Source: Stagonosporopsis chrysanthemi
Taxonomy: Eukaryota > Ascomycota > Dothideomycetes > Pleosporales > Didymellaceae
Direction of reading: 5' to 3'
Length of the DNA stretch: 64,000 bases
Assembly: GCA_022560025.1 (NCBI GenBank)
Contig: JAFISE010000032.1
Coordinates: forward strand, 62,001 to 126,000
Shown: positions 1 through 13,464 of the stretch, one piece after another
Position numbering within the stretch: position 1 is the first letter of the stretch
How the letters are laid out: each line of letters begins with the position of its first letter
The notes under the pieces: generated by a model
Database searches by the model: none
What the model saw: only the letters and a program-made list of their open reading frames with translations
Told to the model about the DNA's origin: nothing
Position numbers and translations under genes: made by a program

Positions 1-528
1 TTGGACGAGACCAGCCACCTTCTCGTGTGGAGCGAATCAGCCAGCCGGTTGCTGGGCCAAGTGGGGTGTTTACTGCGTGGGTCCTTCCTCACCAAGCTAG
101 TGAGGTGGTGCAGCTACCCGCTGTCCAGCCTCTCGATTTCTTGAAGCAACTCGACTACGTTTGCGCGTGCAGGAGAGTACCGCAGAATCTTCATCCTTTC
201 AGAAGCACCAAGTCGACAGCGACACGACTGACGTTCTTTCCAGAGCTGTCCGCAACGCCGGGCGAGCTCGTTCATCCATTTTAGCGCCCAACACCATCGA
301 GCGCAGCCTGATCAACGAAGGCAAACACAGCCTATTCCTAACCTCACGGTTTCTCATGACATTACGACTTCCCGGTTTCTTCGTTTTCTGCTAGTTTTGG
401 CGCGCATTCTTTGGTTTGGTCCCTTCATTATCACCACTTCAGGAATTTGGTAGTCTGCCCGTCGCACACCCGCCACTGCGTCATCACCTCGGACTACTGG
501 AGAACGACCTCAAGAAATCCACACCACC
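1..528. other. Left-edge region upstream of the cytochrome b561 gene
   Basis: No gene is supported here. Short open frames exist but lack ATG-plus-splice structure and recognisable protein character. The segment before position 529 is probably the promoter and 5' leader of the cytochrome b561 gene. Pyrimidine-rich stretches near 340-460 would fit a fungal leader. Confidence 0.5.
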
Positions 529-3016
529 ATGTCAAACCAGGGGCTTTCCGCTCCTGGGAGCAGCGCCTACTCATCTGATTCCCTGTATGTTGGCGACGGA
601 ACATGGGACTCGCAGCGCAACACATTCCTGCTGCCCAACCTCATGGGTGTCAACTTTGACACCATGCGATACAATGGTGAGTTGCGCCGAACTTGAATTC
701 GAACACAAAATTAACTCCTCAGGTATGGGCAATCGATTTCGCAACATGGTCGGGTACAAGCCTCTCATCCTCGCTCACGGTATCCTTGCCGCCGTCACCT
801 TTCTCTTCATGGTTCCAGGTGCCATCTTCATGGCCCGGTTCTACCACTGCAACCCTCGGCTTGCGCTACGCGTCCACATCTGGCTCCAAGTCTTGACGTT
901 ACTGCTAGCAACTGCGCTTGTCGTGCTGGGTTTCCAGGCTGTCGGTCCGGAGAGATCATTGACCAACCCGCATCACGGCATCGGCGTAGCCTTATACTCC
1001 CTCGTCGTTGTGCAGGTCTTGGGAGGTTCCATAATACATCGTCTGGAGAAAGGCAAGGAGCGCTTCAAAGTGCCGCTCAAGCTCATTGTACGTCCACGCC
1101 AAGTCTCGCAATCATGCTTTGACTAATCAGAACAGCTACACCAATGGATTGGTCGCGTAGTCTTGCTTCTAGGCATAGCACAGATTCCGCTCGGTTTAAC
1201 ACTCTGGGGCTCACCGAAGGTGCTGTTCATTCTGTTCGCAGTTTGGGCATTCCTGCTCCTTATAGTTTACTTTGTGCTTTCGTACAGGACCCAGCCTGAG
1301 ATGGGCTTCGATGACAACACGACATACATCACTGAGCGCACTGCAAGCACGAGGAGTCGAAGGACGAGTCGAGGTGGACGTGGCATCGGAGCTTTGGCAA
1401 CAGCAGGTGCAGCTGGCGCTGGTCTTGCTGCGTTGGCATCGAGGTCTCGCAGTCGTAGTCGCAGCAGACGCCATGGAGACGAAACAACCGTCCTGAGCTC
1501 GCGTCCTGGCTCCCGCTCCCGGGTCACAGAGTCTCGCTTTACCGAATCCTACTTGAGCGACGAAAAATACAATGACAAGCGCAAGGGATCCACCTGGCAA
1601 GACCGTCTACTAGGTGCCGGTGCTGCAGCAGGAGGAATTTTTGCCATTAAAAATCTTTTTGGAAAAAAGAAGGACAGGCGTGCTTATACTGAGACATTAA
1701 CTGGCAGTGACGTTAGTTACGGTCGTCCTCTAGGTCAATCCGAGGTCACACAAACAGATCTGAGCCGCCTCGAGGAAGGCAGAGCCCCTGATTCGCCTGC
1801 AAGGAACCAGGATTGGCGCCGCGTCGAGGAACGAGAAGCTGCACAAGCCGCTGCGATGGGTGCAAGTCCAGTGCGAGCTAACCATCGCCCAACAAGAAGT
1901 GGTACCTCCATAGACTCCTTCGACAGCCGGACAAGCTTCAATGATCATCACGACTCTCGCCCACTGAGAGAGGAATCCGGCTATGGGGTTAAAGACGGCA
2001 TCATGACTCTCGGAGTCCTCGGATTCATGAAGCACACTTGGAATAAGCGCAAGAATCGGCAAGAAGACGCACGTATTGAGGAACTAAGACAGCAAGATTT
2101 CGAGGAAGAGAAGATGGCTCGCGCAAACAGTGGCCGCCGAAGATTCACAGGTGACGGCGCACCACCCCACAGGCACAACGGACCTCCCTCGACTATTTAT
2201 TCTGAAACCGAGATCTCGGGCATGACACCTTCTGTGGCAAGACCGGATGCGGCTCATCCACCACTGACCTCGTCCGCGGGCCCGTCCGTTCTCCGTCCCG
2301 CCGACAACACTGTCTTATCTGATTCTGGATCTGAGGCCTACGTGTCTCCTGGTGGCCGTTCGCATCATCGACACCGCAATTCGGCAGGCGCTGCAGCTTT
2401 AGCCGGTGGTGCAGCAGCAGCAGCTTCGTCTGGGCCGCCGTCAAAACGCAGAAACAGCCGAGATGAGAGCGTCGCGTCTCCGCCAGTATCCGTTAAAGTC
2501 AAGATGCACAATGATGGCCGACATGTCACGCTTCGACGTCTGAACGAGGAAGAAGCAGCTGCCGAACGAGACGCCAGACGGCGGGAGCGCCAACGCAGGA
2601 CCCGCAGTGGCAGCATGTCTTCACTGAGTCAGTTTGATGGAGACCGCTGGCGAAGAACAGAGGCTCTTGAGACACAACAAGCGCAAGAGATGGCACAAGC
2701 ACAGGCAGCAGGCTCACCACCTACATTGCAGTCTGGGGCGCCTCTGCAGATGCCAGAGCCATACATTCCGCCTCCTCCTGCAGGGCCATCACCAAACTTC
2801 AGTGGCGCCGCTCAGAGGCCATCGCCACAGGCCAACCTACCTCCACCCCCGCCAAACCCTGCAGATGCCAGCAGTCTAAGCAGTCCTCCTGGCACTCAAG
2901 TGTATGGAACAGAGACGGACGTCAGCAACTTCGATTCCAATCGTAGACGAAGAAGGGCCGAAAGAGCCCAAGCGAAACAGGCTCGGTCGGGGGGCAGCCG
3001 TGTTGAGTTCTCTTGA
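529..3016 (+). CDS. Cytochrome b561-domain membrane protein with long disordered tail
   Basis: Three exons (529-676, 723-1087, 1136-3016) give 797 aa. Splice sites are GTGAGT..CAG and GTACGT..CAG, and the frames join cleanly. After a 50-residue N-terminus come about five membrane helices (residues ~60-265). They carry the histidine pattern expected of a b561 core: LAHGI, RVHIW, NPHHGIG and LHQWIGR. Proteins of this fold bind two b hemes and pass electrons across a membrane; that role is inferred from the family. The remaining ~530 residues are low complexity. They include an RS-rich run after a Gly/Ala stretch, a second Gly/Ala-rich segment before FGKKK, a charged helix around IEELRQQDFEEEK, and Pro-rich text near the end. 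The last part ends in a basic RRRRR cluster and a short tail. The ligand and the membrane are unknown. The start ATG was chosen because it lies directly upstream of the first donor and reads into the b561 frame. Confidence 0.85.
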
Positions 3017-4909
3017 AGCCGATAGCATTGCTGCTGGCATGATGGAGGGCGTGCATGTTGTTGGTTGAACTCGCATTTCTAGGCGCATTGTATTTGTGTA
3101 ACGCTGTGACGTGGAGTATGGGAATTGGAGGAATCCCAATGTAGATGTTTTCCGCATAGTGTATAAATACATCCCGTGTTGACCGATAAGTTGCCCCGCG
3201 GAGCTGATCCCTGTGATGTGCAGTTTTGAGTTAGACGAAGGATGTGGCACGCACTACGAGCAGATCATACATTAAGACCAATACCCAAAGCTGTGGTTTC
3301 TGTGATCAAAACACTACGGATACATTATGTTCTGCATGAGGCGCTTGACTACCCGCTCCAACAGCACAGCACAGCACAGCGCTGATGACGGACATGGCCT
3401 GTACGACGCATCGCGCAGGGTGACGTGCGGCGCGTACGGCCCAGACAATGTGTGGCACTCTACTGTGGAACGCTTTCCGGGCGGCGCTCATTCGACTGCT
3501 CTTACGGCGTCGCCATGATGTCCAACGCTGTCGGCAGCATCTCGGGCTCCTTGGTTGCTTCCTGCCGGCGCATGAGTCCGCAGAAGGGCCTTTAAAAAGA
3601 CGTCAAAACGATATAAGCAGTCTGTCGCTGCGCTGGCGGCGTGGAGCAGCACCGCGGACACCTCAGATATGGATGTTTCTCGCAGCCTCCAACGACCGCA
3701 CCGAGGAGTCGAAGCCCCGTGACAGCTAACGCAACCAATGATGCACCATTCACCTCGCACCACCGCTCGAGGTCGCATGCTGGAATCCGCAACCGCACCA
3801 ATGAGACGGCAGTGCCTCGCGACTCTCCCGTGCTGTCCATGTCTACAGATGCAGACGAGCTCTCGCAGCGTCAGCATGGGTGTGGTGGGAACACGCGCAG
3901 TGACACGGTGACATACGAGCAGGCCAGGGTCGGCCGCTGCAGTGCGCCTGCGTTCTTGCTTGCCAGCAGCTGGGGGAAGCAACACCAGAGGAGGTGGATG
4001 GGAAGGGGAAGGGGAAGGGGACGGAGGGTGGCGGCGAGAACTGTTTCGCGCACGCCCGCACGCGGCGGGGTGGAGCAGCAAGCAGCCAGCAGCAGGCAGC
4101 AGGGAGATGCGGTGCGCGCGCACTGGAATGCGGTCAAGAAAAAAGCACACACAGAAAAAGAAAACAGACAAAACGGACAAAACGGACACGCCTGCTGCCC
4201 GGGCAGTCAGTGTCGCCTGGACGCCTGCAAGCAGCGTGCAGCATGCACGAAAATGGCATGCGAGGGGCGGTCGGGCTGCCCGCTCGCTCCTGCCCGCTGC
4301 ACCAGTTCGTGTGCGGTCTACCTGCCGAAAAAGCGAGCGCTCCCTGGCTGATCCTCGGGCCTATCGACTATGGACACGCCCGCACTCGCCCTAGCACAAA
4401 GCTCCCGCCAGAGTGGCAGAGTGGGAGGGAGCCGTGCCAACCTCGAATATTAATCACGCCAAGCAGCAGACCTGGGAGTCGTCGTCAGGTCTGTTCCAGC
4501 CCGGCAGACCGCCTAAGCTCGCTGGCTGGCAACCGGATGGTAAGCGTTTGACCTTCCCTGCAGCAGAATCCTTTCCCCAACGCTGGTACCAGGGGTGTCG
4601 GACGCGTCTCCACGCTCGCCCATTGGACTTGCATCCTACAGGCCCAGTCCCTGCAACGCGCAGCGGCAGTCACTAGCTCAAGGTCTAATATGCGGCTTTG
4701 ACGCTTGGTCGTTCTCTCGTCCTGGTTCAATCAGGTGCGAATAGCGTTCTCTGAATCTCTCCAGCATGATGACACAAGGACCATGCGAGAACCTCTCTCG
4801 GGCCACAGAGTAACATAGTGACATACATAGTCTGTTTGGTGCCGCGCCAGAACACCACACCCACGCGGAGGACGACTCTTTCGTCCACTAGCCTGCCCGC
4901 CCTACCATC
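3017..4909. other. Intergenic region with simple repeats, promoter of the zinc-cluster regulator
   Basis: No gene is supported in this 1.9 kb. It is GC-rich and holds simple sequence: CAGCA units around 3361-3380, GGGGAA units around 4003-4020, and AAAACGGAC units around 4163-4185. Several overlapping open frames near 3640-4550 are what high GC content produces; none shows a recognisable domain. The right part should contain the promoter of the regulator starting at 4910. Confidence 0.5.
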
Positions 4910-7235
4910 ATGTCCTCCACCAACACCACCATTGCTCCCGTCAAGCGAGCCTGCGACAGGTCGGTATCCTGCCGCCAGCCTGCCCGTCCCTGCTGACCCT
5001 GCCGTAGCTGCCACCGACGGAAGGTCAAGTGCATAGGTGAAGGCACCAACCCGTGCAAGAACTGTGTGTCGGCCGGCTTAGCATGCACATACAACGCCAT
5101 CCCCCAGAAGAAGGGCCCCAAGGGCAGCCGCGCCAAAGTCCTGTCTGAACTACGAGAGAACCAGCGAAATGCACAGCTGGCCTCGGGCTTCCCACAGGAG
5201 CTGGGCCACGACGGGCGGCCCTTGTCTTCGCAGAACGTCCGGACTCCAGGCCTAGTACCTCGCGCCCTTGTAGAGAGCTGCATGGAGTTCTTCTTCGTCA
5301 ACGTCTACCCTTCACAGCCCGTACTACATCGACAACGCGCGCAAGAGGCCATTGTCAACATGGACCGCTCCATCGAGGCCTACTGCATGATCGTGTCCCT
5401 GTGCGCATATGTCATGATTCAAGCAAACATGAAGGTCCAGCCAAACCTGCTCGAGCGACATGAGATGGCTCACATGTCCAACGTCCAGTTTGGACACATC
5501 CTCCTCGAAGAATCCGTTCGCGTACGGAGAGGATACGACTACCGTGAGAACCCCACGCCTTACACCGTCCTGACATCCTACCTCTATTCTTGCTGCTATT
5601 TCGGACTGGCCAAGGAGAACACAGCCTGGACCTACCTGCGAGAGGCAACGACACAATCACAACTTCTGGGCATGCACGACGAGGAGACATACAAGCACGA
5701 CCCCCTCGACACTTCGCGCAAACGAGTGCTCTACTGGCTGCTTTTCATGGCTGAAAGGTGACATGACCTCAATCTCGAACCTGTATGCGCCATAGCTAAC
5801 TGTAGTTCCAGGACATACGCACTGCATCACCACCGGCCAATCACACTGTTTCCGACCATTCATCCGCCGTCCCTGGACGAAGTGCCCGCGGATCGCCCAG
5901 TTGCTGTCGGCCTTGAATTGATGATCAACCTGTACAAGACAATCGACGACACGTTTGTCAACCTCTGGAACCGCGTACACAGCCACATCAACCCCACTTG
6001 GGTCGCGCAATTGCAAACACAGCTCTCCGAGGCTGTGCCCGCATACCTCGAATGCACCGAAGCGCAAGCCGTCGAAATCCGCGTAACCCAGCAATGGCTA
6101 CGAGCAATGGTTTGGCAATTATGCGTCTGCCAGGGCCTAGTGAGCAGCGTCAGCCAGGAGACGTCCATGACATTCAAGTTCCCGATTCAGATCTCGAGAG
6201 ATTTGTTGACCATGACACACCAATTTTCACAGCCGGCCATGGAGGTACACGGCGTTGGTCTGGTGAGTACCCTCCCGGATTCCATTTCCACCCTTTGCTA
6301 CATTCCATTCCTTCTTCGCATTTGGACCCCTGCCCGTTCCGATCGTGCAATCCCTGTCGCATGCTGCTCGGCACGGACCAACCGCTAGCTACGTCAATCT
6401 CTGACGTCCGTCCTTGATCCACTAGTCTACGCCTTGGTGGACCGTCCATGCACACACACTTAGCCGCTCTTTGCCTTTTCGAGCTTGACAACCCATGAAT
6501 ACGAGTCTTGGGCTAACATTGTTGCAGATCGAAAAGCTGTTCGATATCGCTTGCTGCCTGACTGACGTGGTTGCTTGCACGTCGTTTTCGCCAGATGCTT
6601 TCGCTCTGGGGCCTCGAGATTATGTTTCTCGCTTCTTGACACTGATCCAAACACTGCGTGGTGGACAATCCCGATATCTGCCACTACTCCTCGCCAAGCT
6701 GCAGGAGGTGCTACCCAACCTCCCCCTCCCCCGGTCGCTGAACTTACCACAAACGCTCCCTGCCTCATCGATCGGTATGGGTGCCAGCAGTGGCATGGTG
6801 CCTTCGAATGCAGGAGATGAGTTCTCTGCGCTTCCCTCTGTCATCTCCCCAACGTATCCCTCGACCGAATTGATCCGTAGGCTCGCTGCACAGACTGGGG
6901 CGCAGCTCCCGTTCAGCACGTCTCAACAGCCCATGGTATCGGCTCCAACATCTCACATTGACGATATGTCAATCTATGACACAACTCACAGCACCTCACA
7001 TTCCTCTGGATCTGCTCCCCGGAGTAGTTCCGCCACGCCGGGGCCATACGAACCGCCTATGTCACAGGCGCGCGCGCAGATTGTTGGCCACCCCTCTGCT
7101 CAGCTTTCATCTGGACTCCCGCAGCAACCTCACCACCTTCAACCGCACAACATGGGTGTAAATCCTACCGCTTACGATCCACGGTTTAATGTACAGGGGT
7201 TTCCGGTGGATCCTGCCATGATGTTCAAACAGTAG
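4910..7235 (+). CDS. Zn(II)2Cys6 fungal transcription factor
   Basis: Four exons (4910-4959, 5008-5757, 5812-6262, 6528-7235) encode 652 aa. The first intron splits the zinc cluster. Splicing at GTCGGT (4960) restores ACDSCHRRKVKC, with six cysteines at residues 15, 18, 25, 33, 36 and 43. A basic linker (KKGPKGSR) follows, then a fungal-specific regulatory middle domain. That domain includes the MAER-TYALHHHRPITL segment, rebuilt across intron 2, that is typical of these factors. The C-terminal ~150 residues are Ser/Pro/Gln rich and could activate transcription. The family binds CGG-type DNA motifs in the nucleus. The KKGPKGSR linker is reminiscent of sugar-utilisation regulators, but I cannot name an orthologue or target pathway. 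Intron 3 is unusually long for this window (265 bp). Confidence 0.88.
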
Positions 7236-10200
7236 ATGGGATGATGTTGACATCCAAGAGTCGTTTGCTCTGTTGCACGACAACGATTTCTTGTGTAGCC
7301 TCTGGAACTAATTCCTGCCTTGAGCAGCCAATCATCGGCATAAGCGCCGACGAGCCAGGCCACGACAGACCACACCTCGCATTCGATAAATGCTATAGAG
7401 ACCATTTTGGGTCAAACGGGTGGACGGACGGTCGCCAGGGTCTCGATGAATCATGAGTAACTCTTTGAGTCTTGTGAGACCTTTCTGTACAGCGTTTGCA
7501 CGGCCGCTTGCCGTCCAGATGCGTGCATCATACGCGCAATTCTGCTTCCGCAGCAGTTCTATAGTTTAGCGCAGTTTTTTTTCGGATTTGGGACAACTCT
7601 GCATATTACACTTTGCGAAACATGACAACATCAATAGAGTCACCCGGGCGCAAAGTGCACAGGCGTAGATGGATTCACGGCTTGGGTCAAATGTAACACT
7701 TTCCACATCTCAACAACAAGGGTCCTTTTCTAATTTGGCACTTCTGGTCAAACAACGGTCGCACGGCGCCAGCAACGACCAAGAGTCTATAGGGCGACGG
7801 CAACTTCCAGCTCACGTGGGGTAGGAGCTAGCAGTCGAACCACTTGGTGACTTTTAAGATCGTCGGAGGGGGGCTTTACGCGCCCACGGACCTGCATGTC
7901 GCAAGTCGCAAGGCGCAAGGCTGGGGCTGTTTCATTCCGGATTGCCTGTCCAAGAGTTTCCCCCCAGGGGAGGTCCATGCTTAGGGCTTTGCTGCAGCGG
8001 TGGCACAGACTGAGTCGCGACGGCCACAGCTTACGGAACCATGTCTGTGGGGGTCGTGCTGAGCAGCCGTTGGGGTTCCAATGCACGCTTGCTCTTGCGG
8101 AATACGAGTCGCATCTCACCCCAACTGAGTGAGGCTGCAGCTCTGGGGCGGCCGTTGCCTTGGCTCAAGAACAGCAATCAGACTACCCATACTCGATTCA
8201 TACCCTGGTTTTCCGCAGCTCCCCAGTATCGACGTTTACTATCGACGTCAACCGTGCAGTAGTCTGCCGCTGCGCGACGAGCGTCGCTGAGGGTGAGGCG
8301 CACATTGGTTCGTCGGCCACGCCGCCACGGCAAAGGACTGTGGAGAAAATCTGCCTTGTAAAGGGATGACGCCTGTTGTCTTGAGCTGTAGGGGCAGCCA
8401 ACTTGGCGAGAGAGTGTACACGCGTTCCTCTGGGTCTCGTTCATCTGCGAACTCTATCACGCGACTGCGCGAACACATCGAAAGATAGCTCTCATCGATG
8501 AAACATGAATGCTCCGTTACCAGTATCATACAGATCGCCCTACGAAAGCTACCGTAGCTGCTATGCCTGCTGCAAAGAGTCCCTGACACCTGTCATGCAA
8601 TCGTTTGCCAATCTGCTCACTCGCCCAGAGTCTATTTCTCCGTTGTAGGATCAGGGATTCAAGCTTCCTGTAAGGGTCCCCGTACAAAACATCCCGGTGA
8701 ACGTTTGACGTTTTAGGCTGTGTCTGGAGGGTCACAGTGCCACGCTTCACCTCTTTCAAGGTTGGGTCGGCCCGCTACAGTTTAAGACGTCGGAGCGCTT
8801 CAAGGTTCCGGGCACCATACAGCAGCGCCGTTTGTTCGCCTTACCTGCCTTTTGGCTTGGTAGTTTTGGAACGAAGGATCACTGACAACGGGGATCATCG
8901 AGCGCTCTTGGTTACTCGTCCCGGCACCGGTCGCGGACTGGTCCAAGCAGAAAAATGCTGGGGCTGAACTCAGCCTCGTTGTCCGTGTTTTGATGTGCGT
9001 TTGGTTGGCTGTAGTGCGGCAACGGTTACCGGCGGAAGGTCTATCCCACGACTCGCAGTTCGAGCATCAGAAGCGAAGCTTCGCAGTGTAGGCATCGCTG
9101 AACTTTACCACTCAATCGGGCCCGGTACCCTTTGCTTTGGCTCGAATACGTGGGTAGTGCACCAAAACACGTGCAGATGCCTTGCTGGGGTCGCTATAGC
9201 ATACTCTAGATTTATCAACCAGCTCTAACGCAGATTCATGCAGACGGTTGCATGCACGTGTCTTCCCCTTGACCGCATTCGGAGGCTCGTCCCATCTCAT
9301 GAAGGACTATGAAGCCCTAGGCTAGCGTTAGTTCCTCACGTGCTGTCATTTGTCGATCCCCAGCGGTGTGGCGACTATCGCGCGCTCGGTTTTGGATGTG
9401 TATTTCGCCAAGTGTACCCCTCCCTGCGTGGACTGTGTTTCCCGCGAAAGCTTATGCCTGCGAAAGGCATTGCGGTCGGGCCGATTATCGCGGGCATCAA
9501 ACGCCGCGCTGCCCCAGAATTCCGACGCCGTCGTTCTTTGGCCTCCGACTATGGCGGTTGCTAGAGCCTAACGACTTCGTGGCGTCCGCTGGTGCGTCGT
9601 GTGGTACCATCCTGCCGGGATTGCACTGGTTTGTTAATTCTTCAAAAGCCCTCGAGTCTGTTCTACGCAATTTTGCAGCGATTTAGGAGATGCAGCTTGG
9701 CACTGTGGTCGAAGAGCATGGACTGTTTTGACGTCTTGCGCCAAGCATAAGGATCGAAGCCCTGTGCGGGAGTAACAATAGGGCTGGGTTAGATGCAGCT
9801 GACGAGGCCCTGGTCCGCGGGTCATTCCGAATAGTGTATTTCTTGCCTCTCGTATTTGGCTGGCTGGGCGGTCCTCACGGATAACTCTTCATGTTGAGGA
9901 GGTTGATGACGATAATGAAGAGGCTTAGACCAGTTTCAACAGCATACCGGCATCGACAGTCTTGGTATGTGAAGTACCGGGTTACCAGCAGTATCTGCTC
10001 TCTTGTGACGTTTTGCGGCGACGCCATGTGGGATCCATTAGGATTAGCAAAGCCGACCAGACCCTGGAAACCTGTTGGTTGACAGCTACCACGTGCAAAT
10101 GCATCCTGCCGTGCATGGTACCAGCCGTGTCGCCTGTCATTATCTGCTCAGATCTTCTTGGATGTCTCCATAGACAACCCATGGTTCGCCAGTCCAAGAA

Positions 10201-13200
10201 ATCACTCGCAGGGTTGCCGATGCGAAGGGACGTTCGACGCATCTACGATTCAGCCCCCCTTGCCGTGATGAGACGATCATGCAATAAGTCATGCAATAGA
10301 TCATGCAACACATCGTTCTATGTTCAATGTGAACCATGAAATCGTCCCAGCTTGTGGCGCTCTGGATGTCTGTTGCATACAGGTGTGCGTGCCCTCCAGA
10401 GCTGTGCGCGCCCTCTTGACTTATGCTGACATGATGCAGTATGTAATTTTTCGCGCATGCATTTTCACACCTTCCTGGGTGAGAATCATCCGAGCCACAG
10501 AATAGGAACCAATCAGAGATCAGCGCAAGTTACTTCCGGTAGCGCAAGTCGACGTTTGAGTGGTGCGGAGCCTTCTAGTGCCATATCGATAGCTTCGTGT
10601 TGAGGACGTTGGGCATCTTCACGGCTACGATCCTTTCCTCTTTGTGTGCGGTTGCTCGTGCGGTTCCCGTTTGGTAATTAAGTCCGGCGCTCCTTCGGTA
10701 GCCTAAGCTTTTGGGCTCGGCCGCTCCTGGAGATCTGTGCGAACGTAAACGGCGATGCAACGCACTTGCGCAACATTCATGATTAGGTGGTGATCGGCGT
10801 CCAAATGATGGTGGGGGGCCGAGTTCCGCGAAGAGATGAGCCCAGGGCTGCAAAGGAGGCAGTGCTGAATCGTCGTTGCTCTTGCATCGTCAGCTGCGAG
10901 GCTTGTCATGGCGAGAGGCAGATCCCCCGATCCTGGTCCATTGGACATGCAAGACGCTGAATCGCTAATGATAATACGTCGAGGCGTTGTTGTAGCTAGA
11001 GCCAGTGCAATCAGACGAAGCATCGCTGTTGATTTGCTGCCAAAGCTGTCATTTTCCAGCTTAGTGCCAATAAAACCCCGCGGTAACATGCTCGGCAGGA
11101 TTCTGAACGCGTATCGGTTTGATTGCTGCGCAGAAGGGCAGGAAGTGAGACATTACTAACTTCGTAGGAGATGTAGCACTCGACTGCCGGTGTGTGCCAG
11201 CCTTGTCGAGTCTGCGGGTTCCATGCTGATGCCACTAAAAGTTCCGCTCCTCCCCGCCGCCGCGAGTATCACCGCCGGCTGGTTTCGCAATCGCTCCCCC
11301 AAGGAGGCCTTATACCGTGGCCGTCACCCGTTGCACTCGCGCTTGCTTCCCGGACACGCCGGACACGGTTCCTTTTCGGCTCCGCCCACCAAGGTGTTCA
11401 GGTACCGTGGCCTCCTTGCGGCCCCAGGTTTGACAGCCGCAATGTCTTGGAAAAGGCTGGGTGGAGTATTACCAATCGCGGAACTGTGCCACGTCCTTGG
11501 CTTCGAGGTTGGCGACCACTGAGCAAGGAGCCAACGTCTGTGCTTCACTCTCTGCCTCCTCGTAGCTCGGCAGTTGGTATTGATCGAATGAGCGAAGCGG
11601 CATGCGTCGAGGATCACCGGTTTGAGGCTTGCGGACGCAAGGATCGTGGCACGGGTAGAGGGGGCTACGAGGGCGCCGTTCCTCTAAGGGCGTCCCGAAC
11701 AAACATCCACGGGTAATCGATCTGGACCTGAGACAATGTCATCACAGTCTGTTCATCGGTCGTTCTTCGATCGCTTAGGAGTGTCTTGGAAGACTCCTCG
11801 ACTTGAACTTGGGTTCGTTCTCGGATCATGTGCAGCAGGTCCACAAGCCCAATCACATATTGTCTCGCCATGGATGGCATGACCAAGCAGGCATGCTCTC
11901 CTTGTCGAGTATTTGGAATGCAGCTACTGGGATCGAGGCGAAAGGAGAACGCATCGACGGTGGGCGAGTATGTGCAAGCAGGATGTTTCATTGATACCTC
12001 GAGCCTCGTGTCGTCCGACTGCTCTGTACGTAGACACTGTCAAGGTAAGCAATAACCTGAAAAGTACTTTTGCTCTGTGAGCATTGCTCCTATCGTCGAC
12101 AGGCATTGTAAGTTCCCCCAGCCATGTAGCTCACGAGGATGCTCCAAGTCTACGAGTGACTGCACAGTCTGTAGAAGTCGATCTGTCCCTCTCACCGCGT
12201 CACCAGCTAGCTGACCCACAATCTTTGTCCTGCACTGTCGGAATCGAAAGCCGAATGTACAACCACCTCTGACGTCTCAGCTTTCCCGCCGTGCGTGCGC
12301 GTTTATAATGGATAAGGGTGACTGCGCACGTCGCGGTGTTGCAAGAGTTGGAAAAGCAAGCGACAGTGGGACAGCCAGGGTGTGTGCGTGCGCACCTGCC
12401 CATAGTCAGTCAACTGTGCCACCATGGCGGCGCCCCAATTACAGTGTCTCAATTTGCCATGCGCCGCCCTACACATGTTCGCGCATCTCGTTTCTTTTCA
12501 TGAAATCCCTTTGTGTCAGCCCGTTCCCCAGTACAGGCCTTCCTGCTGATAATGGTGGATCCGCCGGGACGAGCCTTCAAACAGATCGTTGCCGCCGTGC
12601 GCCGTAGGGACCGAAAAAGCCGCCTGGTATTCATCGATCGAAGCGGAAGTAATCATTTGGAGACGCCGCCCCAGCAGGCGATGGTCTTGAGATGCTGCAC
12701 CTGCTTCGCGTCGCTATTGGCACATGACCGCGCAATGACACCTCGTGCTGGCAAACCTAGTCAGCACGCCAGTCGATAACAGGGTGTTCACGCCCACAAA
12801 GTCCTTGAGCGTGAACCCAGGCGAATAGAACGCGCTCGAACACGTGCAGTCAGAGAAGCTGGGAGGATTCAACGGATCGTTATCCAGCAATACCAGCGAT
12901 GTCCTGATCTGGACTCTCCTTGCATAAATCCTTCAACACGTCGCTTGCCTGCAACACCAACGCTATGATATTGCATTGGCAGCTCCACCGTGCACCTTCT
13001 CGTGGAAAAGCATTGTGCCATGAATAGAGCCCCGGCGCCATGTGTATCTTGTTTCTGCGGCTGTAGCATGTCTCAGAGCCCAGGACGACCTCGCTTCGTC
13101 GAGCAAATCACACGCATTGGTGGATAGCTGTTCACTAGCACAACCGTGCTGTTGGAGGATCACAGCGTAGTCGTCCGTTATAGTCAAGTGCATGCATGGT

Positions 13201-13464
13201 CAGATTTGGGTCATGTCTCTAAATGCTCAGTGAGCCCCTCCACAGGTCTTATCCGCAAACATCTCTTCTGCTTGTAAGCTGTGGGCTAGACTCAACGTAA
13301 ACTCATCACCAAGAGCCTGTATCCACATCTGATCTTGGGATTCTTATCATCCATACCATCTTGAGCTTCTCAGCCCATCCTTCGTGTTAAACTTTCTAGC
13401 CCACACTTCTTCTTTGACTTCCTACTATACACTCCACCTTGAGCCACCCTCTCAGACAGTCAAC
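7236..13464. other. 6.2 kb gene-free stretch
   Basis: I find no supported gene. Open frames are short, overlap in several frames (for example 9340-9686 and 11190-11716) and show no domain, signal peptide or consistent splice pattern. Base composition looks similar to the flanks rather than AT-rich, so there is no obvious signature of repeat-induced point mutation. A three-unit 12-bp repeat lies at 10277-10308. The last few hundred bases are probably the promoter of the F-box gene. The stretch could be decayed transposon or pseudogene sequence, or a non-coding RNA locus; nothing visible decides between these. Confidence 0.5.
10275..10310. repeat. Three-copy 12-bp direct repeat
   Basis: The octamer TCATGCAA occurs at 10277, 10289 and 10301, exactly 12 bp apart, with partly conserved spacers. 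It lies in the gene-free stretch, so no coding function is implied. It may be replication slippage or a cluster of protein-binding sites. Confidence 0.7.

Noticed and set aside
3488..4551. Several 80-236 aa open frames on both strands upstream of the zinc-cluster regulator
   Set aside because: They cover simple repeats and GC-rich sequence and show low-complexity Arg/Ser/Pro composition without splice support.
4711..4745. GGTTCAATC resembling a tRNA T-loop (B box)
   Set aside because: No matching A box, acceptor stem pairing or downstream T run could be found around it.
7820..7850. Minus-strand GGTTCGACT resembling a tRNA B box
   Set aside because: The closing bases are wrong for a T stem, and no cloverleaf can be drawn.
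9340..9686. Three overlapping plus-strand open frames in the gene-free stretch
   Set aside because: All frames being open at once reflects chance absence of stops. Codon use is unlike neighbouring genes, and there is no domain or intron.
11190..11716. Overlapping 110- and 174-aa open frames
   Set aside because: They have no recognisable motif, and their Cys/Arg/Pro-rich composition is typical of random GC-balanced sequence.
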